From assembly GCF_002549775.1 (NCBI RefSeq), contig NZ_NMTR01000009.1, positions 1 to 64,000 of the forward strand: a DNA stretch of 64,000 bases. Direction: 5' to 3'. The translations under genes were made by a program, and so were the position numbers. The DNA is from Faecalibacterium langellae. Lineage in GTDB: Bacteria > Bacillota > Clostridia > Oscillospirales > Ruminococcaceae. Positions 9,878-18,335 of the stretch are shown here, piece after piece (position 1 is the stretch's first letter; every line of letters starts with the position of its first letter). The notes below the pieces were generated by a model, which was not told the origin of the DNA, did no database searches, and saw nothing but the letters and a program-made list of their open reading frames with translations.

Positions 9878-11383
9878 TTATGCCTTCTGAGAAGCGGTGT
9901 GCTTCTTGGTGGCATAGATGAAGATGGCCAGCATTGCAATTGCGAAGATGATGCCAACGGGGTATGCAACGGCGGTGTTGTAAGCAACCAGCTTGCCGTC
10001 TGCATAAGTATTGATCATCTTGCCCAGGCACTCAGGTGCCAGCACGAAGTAGGTGCAGGACACAGCGCTCATAAAGGTTGCAGGCACGGCGGTGATCCAG
10101 TAGTTCTTCTTCTCCTTGAACAGGTACATGGAAGCAGCCCACAGGACGATCATGGCCAGAGTCTGGTTGGTCCAGCTGAAGTAACGCCAGATCACGGTGT
10201 AGTCGATCAGCTTCAGCGCATTGCCGATGCCCAGGAAAGCGCCCACGCCCAGAACGGGGATGCAGAGCTTCAGGCGGTTGACCCAGCTGTCCTGATCAAT
10301 GTGGAGCCAGTCAGCCAGAGTCAGACGAGCGGAACGGAAGGCGGTATCACCCGAGGTGATGGGGCAGATGACGACGCCGATCATTGCCAGTGCAATGCCG
10401 ATACCGCCCATGGTGTTCTTGCAGACATCGTAGATAGCAGCAGACTGGCCGCCCTTCAGGACTTCTGCCAGACCGGTCATCTTGCCGTCGGTGATGTTGT
10501 ACAGTGCGCAGCCGGCAGCGGCCCAGATCAGAGCGATGACGCCCTCGCAGACCATGGCGCCGTAGAACACGAAGTGACCCTGCTTCTCACTCTTCATGCA
10601 GCGCGCCATCAGGGGCGACTGGGTGGAGTGGAAGCCGGAAATAGCGCCGCAGGCGACGGTGATGAACATGAAGCTCCAGATCGGGGTGCCCGACGGATGC
10701 ATGCTGTGGAAGTTATTCCACAGTTCGGGGATGGTGTAGTTGGGGTTGGTGAAGATACCAAAGATAACGCCAACAGCCATAATGATCAGGCAGATGCCGA
10801 ACACGGGGTAGATCTTGCCGATGATGGCATCAATGGAGATAAAGGTTGCAATGAAGTAGTACACCAGGATGATGATCAGCCAGAACAGCGTCTGGGTCAT
10901 CACGCCGTCCAGACCGTTCTCGCTGCACAGGGTAACGATCAGGCCGGCAGGGCCGACTGCGAACACGGTACCGACCATGATCAGCAGCACGACCGAGAAC
11001 ACACGCATGATGTTCTGCATCACAGGGCCCAGGTAACGGCCGGTGACCTCAGCGATGGATGCGCCATCGTTGCGCTCGCTCATCATACCGGAGAAGTAGT
11101 CATGCACGCCACCTGCAAAGATGGTGCCGAAGGTGATCCACAGGAACACCACGGGGCCCCACAGAGCACCCTGCAGTGCACCGAAGATGGGACCCAGACC
11201 TGCAATGTTCAGCAGCTGGACCAGGAACAGCTTCCACTGGGGCATCACGACGTAGTCAACGCCGTCGTTGATGCGCACAGCAGGAGTTTCGCGGTCGTCC
11301 GGGCCGAACGTGTTGTCAACGATCTTGCCATAGACAAAGTAGCCGATGATCAAGAGCGCCAGACAGAGTAAGAAACTAATCAT
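9878..11383 (-). CDS. cstA: Carbon starvation CstA-family transporter, copy 1
   Basis: 501 aa from the ATG after AAAGGAGG. Many membrane spans; starts MISFLLCLALLIIGYFVYGKIVDNTFGPDDRETPA, which is the CstA signature region. Family members (CstA, BtsT) import pyruvate or peptides. Nearly the same protein is encoded by the gene immediately upstream (11811-13310), with conserved runs such as FAGGVHDYFSGMMSERNDGASIAE. A 427-bp gap separates them, holding a terminator for the upstream copy and a palindrome before this one, so each copy is its own unit. Substrate here unproven. Confidence 0.92.
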   Translation of the reverse strand: MISFLLCLALLIIGYFVYGKIVDNTFGPDDRETPAVRINDGVDYVVMPQWKLFLVQLLNIAGLGPIFGALQGALWGPVVFLWITFGTIFAGGVHDYFSGMMSERNDGASIAEVTGRYLGPVMQNIMRVFSVVLLIMVGTVFAVGPAGLIVTLCSENGLDGVMTQTLFWLIIILVYYFIATFISIDAIIGKIYPVFGICLIIMAVGVIFGIFTNPNYTIPELWNNFHSMHPSGTPIWSFMFITVACGAISGFHSTQSPLMARCMKSEKQGHFVFYGAMVCEGVIALIWAAAGCALYNITDGKMTGLAEVLKGGQSAAIYDVCKNTMGGIGIALAMIGVVICPITSGDTAFRSARLTLADWLHIDQDSWVNRLKLCIPVLGVGAFLGIGNALKLIDYTVIWRYFSWTNQTLAMIVLWAASMYLFKEKKNYWITAVPATFMSAVSCTYFVLAPECLGKMINTYADGKLVAYNTAVAYPVGIIFAIAMLAIFIYATKKHTASQKA

Positions 11384-11502
11384 ACCAGAAACCTCCTTTT
11401 TGATTTTCAGCCGCAGCCAGCATTTTGCGTGCCTGGCCGCCGCTTTGACCAATCTCTGGCTTCATGTTAACACTTTTTTCATAAGTGTGTTAATATTTTT
11501 CT

Positions 11503-11519
11503 GGTATGGTTCCCATATC
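11503..11519. promoter_or_regulatory. Operator-like palindrome before cstA copy 1
   Basis: GGTATGG-TTC-CCATATC, a near-perfect inverted repeat. A related palindrome stands at the same place before copy 2 (13436-13451). A TATGAAAAA..TGTTAACATGAAG stretch between palindrome and gene is also shared. Confidence 0.5.
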
Positions 11520-11734
11520 AAAAAATATATAGCCTCATTCAGTTTTGGAATGGCAGCAAATATTTTTTGGCGTCCTTTCGGCAAATTTCTTTAGTCGGCG
11601 GGCAAAGGACCTTTTCCGGGAACCGTCAAAGTTGCCGTTGCCAAACTTTTTGGTCCGTTTTTGTGCAATTTGTTCAAAGGTTTTTGAATTTCTCCTGCAA
11701 TCGTGGATTCTCTGCCCGAAATGCCGCAAAACGC

Positions 11735-11774
11735 AAGGCGCCCTCCGCCAAGCTGTTTTTGCGGAGAGCGCCTT
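11735..11774 (-). terminator. Terminator after cstA copy 2
   Basis: A 14-bp stem (11735-11748 with 11761-11774, one G-T pair). On the minus strand it follows the stop of copy 2 by about 40 bp. Confidence 0.75.
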
Positions 11775-11810
11775 GTTCAGGAGATTATTGTATATATGTT
11801 TGTATATATC

Positions 11811-13310
11811 TTAGGCTTTCTGTGCCGCCTTCTTCGTGGCGTGGATGAAGATGGCCAGCATTGCAATGGCAAAGATGATGCCAACGGGGTATGCCACTGC
11901 GGTGTTGTAGATGGTGGCGCCCTCGGCGGTCTTGCTGTTCAGCATGCCGCCCAGGCACTCGGGTGCCAGCACGAAGTAGGTGCAGGACACTGCGCTCATG
12001 AAGGTGGCGGGCACAGCGGTGATCCAGTAGTTCTTCTTTTCCTTAAAGAGATACATGGAAGCCGCCCACAGAACGATCATGGCCAGGGTCTGGTTGGTCC
12101 AGCTGAAGTAGCGCCAGATCACGGTGTAGTTGATGAAGCCCAGTGCGTTGCCGATGCCGAGGAATGCACCCACGCCCAGAACGGGGATGCAGAGCTTCAG
12201 GCGGTTCGCGTAGCTGTCCTGATCGATCTTGAACCAGTCGGCCAGAGTCAGACGTGCGGAGCGGAACGCGGTATCGCCGGAGGTGATGGGGCACACCACA
12301 ACGCCGATCATTGCCAGCGCGATGCCCACACCGCCCATGGTCTTGGAGCAGACATCATAAATGGCCTTGGACTGGCCCATGGCCAGCGCTTCAGCCAGAC
12401 CGGTATTCAATCCGCCGGTGACTTCGTACAGGCTGCAGCCTGCAGCGGCCCAGATCAGAGCGATAACGCCCTCGCAGACCATTGCGCCGTAGAACACGAA
12501 GTGGCCCTGCTTCTCACTCTTCATGCAGCGTGCCATCAGGGGCGACTGGGTGGAGTGGAAGCCGGAGATCGCACCGCAGGCCACCGTGATGAACATGAAG
12601 CTCCAGATGGGAGTGCCCGACGGATGCATGCTGCCAAAGTGATCCCAGATCTCCGGGATGGTGTAGTCGGGGTTGGTGAAGATGCCGAAGATGACACCGA
12701 TGGCCATGATGATCAGGCAGATGCCAAAGATGGGGTAGATCTTGCCAATGACCGCGTCGATGGAGATAAAGGTCGCGATAAAGTAGTACACCAGAATGAT
12801 GATGAGCCAGAACAGCAGCGAGGTGAGCACGCCGGAAGCACCGCTCTGATGGCACAGCTCCACGATCAGGCCTGCGGGGCCCACCGCGAACACGGTGCCC
12901 ACCATGATGAGCAGCACAACGGAGAACACGCGCATGACGTTCTGCATCACGGGGCCTAAGTACTTGCCGGTGATCTCGGCGATGGATGCGCCGTCGTTGC
13001 GCTCACTCATCATGCCGGAGAAGTAGTCGTGCACGCCGCCCGCAAAGATGGTGCCGAAGGTGATCCACAAAAAGACCACCGGGCCCCACAATGCGCCCTG
13101 CATGGCACCAAAAATGGGGCCAAGGCCGGCGATGTTCAGCAGCTGAACGAGGAACAGCTTCCACTGGGGCATCACAACGTAATCCACACCGTCATTGATG
13201 CGCACAGCAGGCGTTTCGCGGTCGTCCGGGCCGAAGGTATTGTCCACGATCTTACCATAGACAAAGTAGCCCACGATCAGGATCGCCAGACAGAGTAAGA
13301 AACTGATCAT
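11811..13310 (-). CDS. cstA: Carbon starvation CstA-family transporter, copy 2
   Basis: 499 aa, start by AAAGGAGGTTTCTGGT-ATG exactly as in copy 1. Same topology; the first ~120 residues are almost identical to copy 1, with differences clustered in the middle (KLCHQ/ASGVLTSLL segment) and before the C-terminus (GGMLNSKTAEGATI). This indicates a tandem duplication with divergence limited to a few loops, possibly with gene conversion. A LysR-type regulator lies upstream on the same strand, separated by a terminator. Likely role is uptake of pyruvate or small peptides. Confidence 0.92.
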   Translation of the reverse strand: MISFLLCLAILIVGYFVYGKIVDNTFGPDDRETPAVRINDGVDYVVMPQWKLFLVQLLNIAGLGPIFGAMQGALWGPVVFLWITFGTIFAGGVHDYFSGMMSERNDGASIAEITGKYLGPVMQNVMRVFSVVLLIMVGTVFAVGPAGLIVELCHQSGASGVLTSLLFWLIIILVYYFIATFISIDAVIGKIYPIFGICLIIMAIGVIFGIFTNPDYTIPEIWDHFGSMHPSGTPIWSFMFITVACGAISGFHSTQSPLMARCMKSEKQGHFVFYGAMVCEGVIALIWAAAGCSLYEVTGGLNTGLAEALAMGQSKAIYDVCSKTMGGVGIALAMIGVVVCPITSGDTAFRSARLTLADWFKIDQDSYANRLKLCIPVLGVGAFLGIGNALGFINYTVIWRYFSWTNQTLAMIVLWAASMYLFKEKKNYWITAVPATFMSAVSCTYFVLAPECLGGMLNSKTAEGATIYNTAVAYPVGIIFAIAMLAIFIHATKKAAQKA

Positions 13311-13435
13311 ACCAGAAACCTCCTTTTTCTCTTTGCCGGAGTCAAATGGAAACAATCTCCAGAATTTCCATTTATCCCAGCCAACTTTCTGCCTTCATGT
13401 TAACATATTTTTCATAAAAGTGATAATATGGTTCT

Positions 13436-13451
13436 GATATGGGGGCATATC
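13436..13451. promoter_or_regulatory. Operator-like palindrome before cstA copy 2
   Basis: GATATG-GGGG-CATATC, a perfect 6-bp inverted repeat with 4-bp centre, counterpart of the one before copy 1. The 13311-13645 gap otherwise holds the LysR terminator and no gene. Confidence 0.5.
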
Positions 13452-13514
13452 AAAAAGCATCTGGCCGCAAAGATTTTTAGCCGCTTCTGCGTGTATTTTT
13501 CAGTCGAACGTGCG

Positions 13515-13554
13515 CAAAAAAGCAGACCCGCGTGTCAAAGGCGCACGGGTCTGC
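13515..13554 (-). terminator. Terminator after the LysR gene
   Basis: GCAGACCC (13522 onward) pairs with GGGTCTGC (to 13554); the minus-strand tail is TTTTTTGCGC. Confidence 0.75.
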
Positions 13555-13645
13555 GGTGAAGTTTCTTTGCTTTTTCCGTTTTTTCGCAGGCGAATGTTTT
13601 GCCAGTTCTTTGCCAGTGCAGAGCCCCGAAGGGCCGCTTTTCCGC

Positions 13646-14563
13646 TCACTTCACGGTGAGGGCGGCCTGCTTATGCAGCAGCTGCACAAAGGTCTGTTCC
13701 TCCGGGCGCAGGGTCCCCCTGTCCGGATAGACCAGAACATCCTTCATGCGCTGGCGCTGGGCGGGGCATTTTTTGAGCACCAGATGGTATTGTTCCAGCG
13801 CACGCTTTGGCATGGGCGAAGCCCACATATAGGCGCTGGGCAGATTCTGCAGAATGGAGAACTGGCTGCACCGCTCGTAGACATGGATGCGGCGGTTCGG
13901 GTTCGTGTGCCAGCGCAGGCCGCTGTCCTCGCCGCCGGGCAGCTGGAAATCACCGTGCAGGACCTCCATATAGCTGTTCAGCTGGGTGATGTCGGTCACT
14001 TCGCACTTTGCCAGCGGGCCTTCGCGGTTGGTCAGCAGCCGGTATTCAAATTCCATCACCGGCTCCCGGTGCAGGCCGTGACGGTCGCAGTAGCGGTGGT
14101 AGTAATCCTCGTCCTCCTCCGCGTAGCGCAGCAGGGCCAGATGGTAGCCCCGCCGCAGCACGAAGTCCAGCGCTTCCATGGCACCGGTCTCCCGGATGTG
14201 CACCCGCAGCTGTTCGCTTTCCGCCGCCTGCTGCAGGAAATCCACTGTCGCGTAGGAAGCATAGGTGGCGTGGGGCAGCACCACCCGCAGCTCCGCACAG
14301 CTGCTCTGCCGACTGCGGGCATCCAGATCCAACCGGTCCACCTCGTCCAGCACCCGCTCTGCCTGCCGGATAAAATGCCGTCCCTGTTCGGTGGGGATCA
14401 TGCCGGTGGAGGAGCGCTCAAAGATACGGATGCCGTATTCTTCCTCCAGATTTTTCAGTGCCTTGCTGACGTTGGGCTGCGCCGCATACAGCTGCTTTGC
14501 CGCCGCGCTCACCGAGCCCCACTTGCGGATGGCCACCAGATAACGCAGTTCCGTGATATTCAT
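13646..14563 (-). CDS. LysR family transcriptional regulator
   Basis: 305 aa. The second ATG (14563) is chosen because GGAGG lies six bases before it; it touches the first ATG. N-terminal winged helix NITELRYLVAIRKWGSVSAAAKQLYAAQPNVSKALKNLEEEYGIRIFER, then an effector-binding domain to the end. LysR proteins usually act on neighbouring genes; candidates are the cstA genes downstream on the same strand or the ketopantoate reductase operon on the opposite strand, across a hairpin array. Effector unknown. Confidence 0.92.
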   Translation of the reverse strand: MNITELRYLVAIRKWGSVSAAAKQLYAAQPNVSKALKNLEEEYGIRIFERSSTGMIPTEQGRHFIRQAERVLDEVDRLDLDARSRQSSCAELRVVLPHATYASYATVDFLQQAAESEQLRVHIRETGAMEALDFVLRRGYHLALLRYAEEDEDYYHRYCDRHGLHREPVMEFEYRLLTNREGPLAKCEVTDITQLNSYMEVLHGDFQLPGGEDSGLRWHTNPNRRIHVYERCSQFSILQNLPSAYMWASPMPKRALEQYHLVLKKCPAQRQRMKDVLVYPDRGTLRPEEQTFVQLLHKQAALTVK

Positions 14564-14666
14564 GTGCATCCTCCGTTTTCCAAATTACAACCATTTTATC
14601 AATTTCGTCGGCCGGCTGTCAAGCCGAATGCGGTTGACGCGCCCAGCGGCGGGCTTTATAATAAAA

Positions 14667-14883
14667 ATGATGTATTTGCTGCGCAAACATGATGTTGTCC
14701 TTCGGACAAATGATGATTGCCGCTTTGCGGCAAAATGATGTGTGCCTGCGGGCACATGAAAAATTGCGAGGGGCCCGCCCCGAGCGCATCATGGCCGCCG
14801 CAGGCGGCTGCATCATTTCCGCGCAAGCGGAAACATCATGCCCGAAGGGTGTCTCATGTTTGCCCAAAGGGCAAATACATCAT
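14667..14883. repeat. Hairpin array A (ATGATG / CATCAT spacers), gene-less
   Basis: Nine short hairpins with different stems. The first four are separated by ATGATG (14667, 14689, 14710, 14735) with stems TTTGC, TTGTCC, TTGCCGC, TGTGCC. A central GGGGC..GCCCC hairpin follows, then units ending in CATCAT (14787, 14811, 14834, 14878; one spacer is degraded) with stems GCCGCC, TTCCGC, CCC, TTTGCCC. Loops are TGC, TTC or TTT on the left and GCA, GAA or AAA on the right. It ends CATCATTCC just before the ribosome site of the next gene. No gene in this 340-bp gap. Confidence 0.9.
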
Positions 14884-14903
14884 TCCAAAAGGAGTTTTGC
14901 CGC

Positions 14904-15119
14904 ATGGAAACTGTTTACCGCGTTGTGCGCATCGACGAGCAGATGTATGGCTGCGAAGAACTGCCCGCCGGGCAGCCGGTGCTGTGTGACGTCACACTGG
15001 CCGATGCCGCCGGGAACACCCACATCCTGCCTTACCCGGACAAAGAGCTCACCCGCCTTGGCATCGACGAGGGCGACACCGTTGCCCTTGCCGCAGACGG
15101 CACGCTGAAAAAAGCATAA
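14904..15119 (+). CDS. Small conserved-looking protein, function unknown
   Basis: 71 aa, starting at the ATG after AAAAGGAG; the longer reading upstream runs through hairpin array A and is rejected. Sequence METVYRVVRIDEQMYGCEELP... with an LTRLGIDEGDTVALAADGTL end that looks like a small beta-barrel fold, such as the C-terminal strand pair of SpoVT/MazE-type or S1-like proteins. That likeness is weak. It leads an operon with ketopantoate reductase (14-bp gap) and a histidine phosphatase. Confidence 0.7.
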   Translation: METVYRVVRIDEQMYGCEELPAGQPVLCDVTLADAAGNTHILPYPDKELTRLGIDEGDTVALAADGTLKKA

Positions 15120-15133
15120 ATCAGGAGGAACAC

Positions 15134-16036
15134 ATGAAAAAGATCGAAACTTCTGCCCTGATCGGGCTGGGCGCCCTGGGCATCCTGTTCGGGCGCAAAA
15201 TGCCCGGCGTGCAGGTCATTGCCGACGAAGGCCGCATTGTCCGCTACGCCGCCGAGCCGGTGGTGTGCAACGGCGAGGAATGCAAATTTTCCTACGTCAC
15301 CCCCGCCGAGGGCAAACCGGTGGACCTGCTTCTCGTCGCCGTCAAGGCCACCGTGCTGGAGCAGGCCATCCAGGATATGGCAAACTTCGTGGGCCCGGAT
15401 ACGGTCATCCTCAGCGTGCTGAACGGCATCACCAGCGAGGAGCACATTGAAGCCGCCTACCCCGGCCACACCCTGTGGAGCGTGGCCATCGGCATGGATG
15501 CCACCCGCACCGGGCGCACGCTGGTGTTCAATCAGGCGGGCAAAATTCAGTTTGGCGAGCGCAGCGGCGAAATGACGCCCCGCGTGCAGGCCGTAGCCGC
15601 CTATCTGGACGCCTGCGGCATTTCCAACGAGCCCTGCAGTGATATCCTTTATAAGCAGTGGAACAAGCTGATGGTGAACGACGGCCTGAATCAGGCCGCT
15701 GCTGCCTTCGACCTGCCTTACGGCGGCCTGCGCCAGAGCGGCGAAGCACAGGACATGATGCGCAAAGCCATGCAGGAAGTGATAAAACTTGCCAACCTCG
15801 AGGGCGTGCCCCTGCCGCCGGACAATGACGTGAAGTTCCTCGACGCCATGATGCCCACCTTTAACCCCGAGGGAATGCCCAGTATGCGGCAGGATGTGCT
15901 GGCAAAGCGTCTGACCGAAGTGGACGAGTTCGCAGGCGTAGTGCGCCAGCGGGCTAAGAAATACGGCCTGCCCACCCCTGCCAACGACTTTTTCTACACC
16001 CGCATCCGGGAGATCGAAGCAGGCTACAGCAAGTAA
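15134..16036 (+). CDS. panE: Ketopantoate reductase family protein (ApbA/PanE)
   Basis: 300 aa; AGGAGG ribosome site. N-terminal Rossmann fold with GLGALG for NADPH, then LLLVAVKATVLEQAI, LNGITSEE, and a C-terminal helical domain with KQWNKLMVNDGLN, which carries the catalytic lysine of the family. Reduces 2-dehydropantoate to pantoate in vitamin B5/CoA synthesis, or a related ketoacid. Second gene of the 14904-16585 operon. Several ApbA paralogues act on other substrates, so the exact reaction is likely but not certain. Confidence 0.85.
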   Translation: MKKIETSALIGLGALGILFGRKMPGVQVIADEGRIVRYAAEPVVCNGEECKFSYVTPAEGKPVDLLLVAVKATVLEQAIQDMANFVGPDTVILSVLNGITSEEHIEAAYPGHTLWSVAIGMDATRTGRTLVFNQAGKIQFGERSGEMTPRVQAVAAYLDACGISNEPCSDILYKQWNKLMVNDGLNQAAAAFDLPYGGLRQSGEAQDMMRKAMQEVIKLANLEGVPLPPDNDVKFLDAMMPTFNPEGMPSMRQDVLAKRLTEVDEFAGVVRQRAKKYGLPTPANDFFYTRIREIEAGYSK

Positions 16037-16045
16037 GGAGTGCCC

Positions 16046-16585
16046 ATGCATAAAATTTATTTCACCCGCCACGGCGAGACCGTGTGGAACGTGGAGAACA
16101 AGATCTGCGGCATGACCGACAGCCCCCTCACCGAGCGGGGCCGCCAGCAGGCGCGCCAACTGGGCGAGAGAGTGAAAACCAGCGGGGTGCACATCGACGA
16201 AATTTTGTACTCTCCCCTGTCCCGCGCCGCCGACACCGCCAAGGCCATTGCGGACGCCACCGGCCTGCCCGCCCGGTGTGAGCCACGCCTGCGGGAGCAG
16301 TGCTTTGGCAAATACGAGGGCACGCCCCGCAACGGCGGAGAGTTCCGCGTTTCCAAGACCCACTTTGCCGACCGGTACGACGGCGGCGAGAGCATGATGC
16401 AGCTGGCCCAGCGCATCTATAACCTGCTGGACGAACTGAAGGCCGACACCGATAAAACTTATCTGCTGGTGGCCCACAACGGCATCGCCCGGGTGGTGCA
16501 GTCCTATTTCTACGACATGACGAATGAAGAATACGCCATGGCAGGCATCAAGAATTGTGAGCTGGTGGAATATCATTTTGAATAA
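16046..16585 (+). CDS. Histidine phosphatase (phosphoglycerate mutase-like)
   Basis: 179 aa from the ATG; an upstream GTG overlaps the ribosome site and is rejected. The RHGETVWN motif at the N-terminus holds the phosphorylated histidine; SPLSRAADTA and VAHNGIARVV complete the active site. Belongs to the broad-specificity branch that dephosphorylates small molecules. Nine bases after panE, last gene of the operon, followed by a strong terminator. Confidence 0.9.
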   Translation: MHKIYFTRHGETVWNVENKICGMTDSPLTERGRQQARQLGERVKTSGVHIDEILYSPLSRAADTAKAIADATGLPARCEPRLREQCFGKYEGTPRNGGEFRVSKTHFADRYDGGESMMQLAQRIYNLLDELKADTDKTYLLVAHNGIARVVQSYFYDMTNEEYAMAGIKNCELVEYHFE

Positions 16586-16590
16586 CAAAA

Positions 16591-16618
16591 GAAGCCGTGC
16601 AGTGCACGGCTTCTTTTT
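16591..16618. terminator. Bidirectional terminator
   Basis: A 10-bp perfect stem GAAGCCGTGC / GCACGGCTTC (16591-16600, 16604-16613) followed by TTTTT, between convergent operons. Confidence 0.88.
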
Positions 16619-16623
16619 GCTTA

Positions 16624-18330
16624 TTATCCCTTATACAGTCCAAACAACTTGAGCAGCTTCTGCCAGAAGTTCAGCACCACAGGCTCCGCTTCCGGCTCGG
16701 CGGCCGGTTCCGGGGCGGTGATGGCAACAGTCTGCAGCGCAAACTGCACCGCGCTCACGTCGGTGTTCTCCGCCGAAGTGAAGCTCACTGCTTCCCCGCT
16801 GCCGGAAAGGCTTGCCAGCAGGCTGTCCAGCTCATCGCCCATGTCGATGCTGGAGACGTTGTCCCGCAGCTCGCCGGTGCCGCCGGTCAGCTGTGTAGCG
16901 CCTTCGGCCAGCTGCGCCACGCCCGCTTTCAACTGGGCCACGCCGCCGGTGTAGGCGTTCAGGCCGTCGTCAAGCTTCGCGTACTGGCTGGCAAGCTGGT
17001 TCACGCCGTCGGTGAGAACCGAGAGATTGCCCAGCATCCCGGTGAGCACACCGGCCAGCTGCTGCACGCCCGCGTCAAATTCGCCGTAGCTGCTGTTCAG
17101 GGTGCTGCTGCCCTCGTGCAGCTGGGCAATGCCTCCGTTGACCGTGTCGAGGTAGGTCTGCATCGCGTCGATGTTGGCCGTGGAGCCCTGCAGCAGCAGA
17201 ATGACATCTTTCAGCTGCGGCATCAGCTTGGAGAGCTGTTCCAGCTGGGCGATGGCTTTGGCATTGCCGTCCTTCACCACGTCAAGGTCGAGGCCGTTCT
17301 CCTTGAGGATGGCTTTGTAAGCGTCAAAGCTCACCTGCTGTTCCAGCTGAGCCGCGCCCTCGTCCAATTGTGCAATGCCGTTTTTGATCTGGGTGGATGC
17401 GTCCAGCAGGGTGTTCAGCTCGTCGGTGGAAGCCGAGATGCCGTTCAGCGCGGTCTGCATCTGGGTGAGGGCGGCGCGCACCTGCGCGGAACCGCCGGTC
17501 AAGGCACCGGAATTGCCGTTCAGGGTATCAATGCCCGCCTGCACCTGTGCAATACCGTCGGCCAGTGCGTTGGCACCGTCGTCCAGCTGCACCGAGCCGT
17601 TCTGCAGCTGGTCCAGCATGCCGGTCAGGTCCACGTCCCCGAGGTCGAGGTTCAGGTTCAGCCGCACGCCGTTCAGCGAAACGGCATCCATGACAAAATC
17701 GGTCACGTCGGCGGTGACGGTCACATCGCTGTCCGCGCCCGGCAGCAGGATGTAGGACAGCTGCTTTTTGCTGCCCACGTTCGCCACGGTGGCCCCCGGG
17801 GCTTCAATGTTCCGGGCAAGGTCGGTGTCCAGACTCATGGTCACCTGCAGGGCGTATTTGTCAAAAAAATCTCCGGTGCAGTCCGGGTCACGGCTCACCT
17901 GCAGGCGGATGGCAAGGGCACCGCTTTTGCCGCCCAGCTCGTCGGGCGAAATTTCCTGCCCGTCCAGCGTATAGGTCAGCTTGACGACCCAGGGCAGCGC
18001 CGTGGCGGCGTCCATGGTGCCCTCATAATAGAGCTTGCCGTCCTCGGTCACGTTCACCGTGACGGTGTCACCGCTCTGGCTGACGGCGTCACTGGTGGTC
18101 ATGTTGCGCACGGCGGTGTAGCTGCCGTGGTCGGTGACGGTGTCCCCCGCCTGCACCGCAAAGCTGTTGACGGCGTACACGCCGGTCACCTCACCGGAGG
18201 CCGTCAGGTTTGCATAGATCACTTCTTCTTTCGCGGTGGATGCCGCGGCAAAGGCCGGCAGGCTGCTGCCCACCAGCAGGCACCCGGCCAGCGCCAGCGC
18301 CGACACCCGGCGCACAAAATGCTGTTTCAT
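16624..18330 (-). CDS. Secreted coiled-coil protein (YhgE/Pip-like) partnered with MMPL exporter
   Basis: 568 aa from the ATG ten bases after GGAGG. Signal peptide at residues 1-~30 (ALAGCLLVGSSLPAFAAA). A beta-rich domain (~35-230) is followed by ~270 residues of repeating QLDxGxxQL..GxAQLxxG units, characteristic of the YhgE/Pip extracellular coiled coil. A Pro/Glu segment and FWQKLLKLFGLYKG close it. It starts five bases after the MMPL stop, so the two are translated together. I infer an envelope assembly in which this protein works outside the cell with the exporter. Confidence 0.75.
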   Translation of the reverse strand: MKQHFVRRVSALALAGCLLVGSSLPAFAAASTAKEEVIYANLTASGEVTGVYAVNSFAVQAGDTVTDHGSYTAVRNMTTSDAVSQSGDTVTVNVTEDGKLYYEGTMDAATALPWVVKLTYTLDGQEISPDELGGKSGALAIRLQVSRDPDCTGDFFDKYALQVTMSLDTDLARNIEAPGATVANVGSKKQLSYILLPGADSDVTVTADVTDFVMDAVSLNGVRLNLNLDLGDVDLTGMLDQLQNGSVQLDDGANALADGIAQVQAGIDTLNGNSGALTGGSAQVRAALTQMQTALNGISASTDELNTLLDASTQIKNGIAQLDEGAAQLEQQVSFDAYKAILKENGLDLDVVKDGNAKAIAQLEQLSKLMPQLKDVILLLQGSTANIDAMQTYLDTVNGGIAQLHEGSSTLNSSYGEFDAGVQQLAGVLTGMLGNLSVLTDGVNQLASQYAKLDDGLNAYTGGVAQLKAGVAQLAEGATQLTGGTGELRDNVSSIDMGDELDSLLASLSGSGEAVSFTSAENTDVSAVQFALQTVAITAPEPAAEPEAEPVVLNFWQKLLKLFGLYKG

Positions 18331-18335
18331 ATGGT

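Noticed and set aside
13646-14692. Plus-strand frame of 386 codons opposite the LysR gene
   Set aside because: Antisense shadow; the LysR helix-turn-helix and its ribosome site are unambiguous.
14667-14883. CRISPR-like array
   Set aside because: The constant part is only six bases, the variable parts are self-complementary palindromes and not unique spacers, and orientation flips in the middle. No cas genes.
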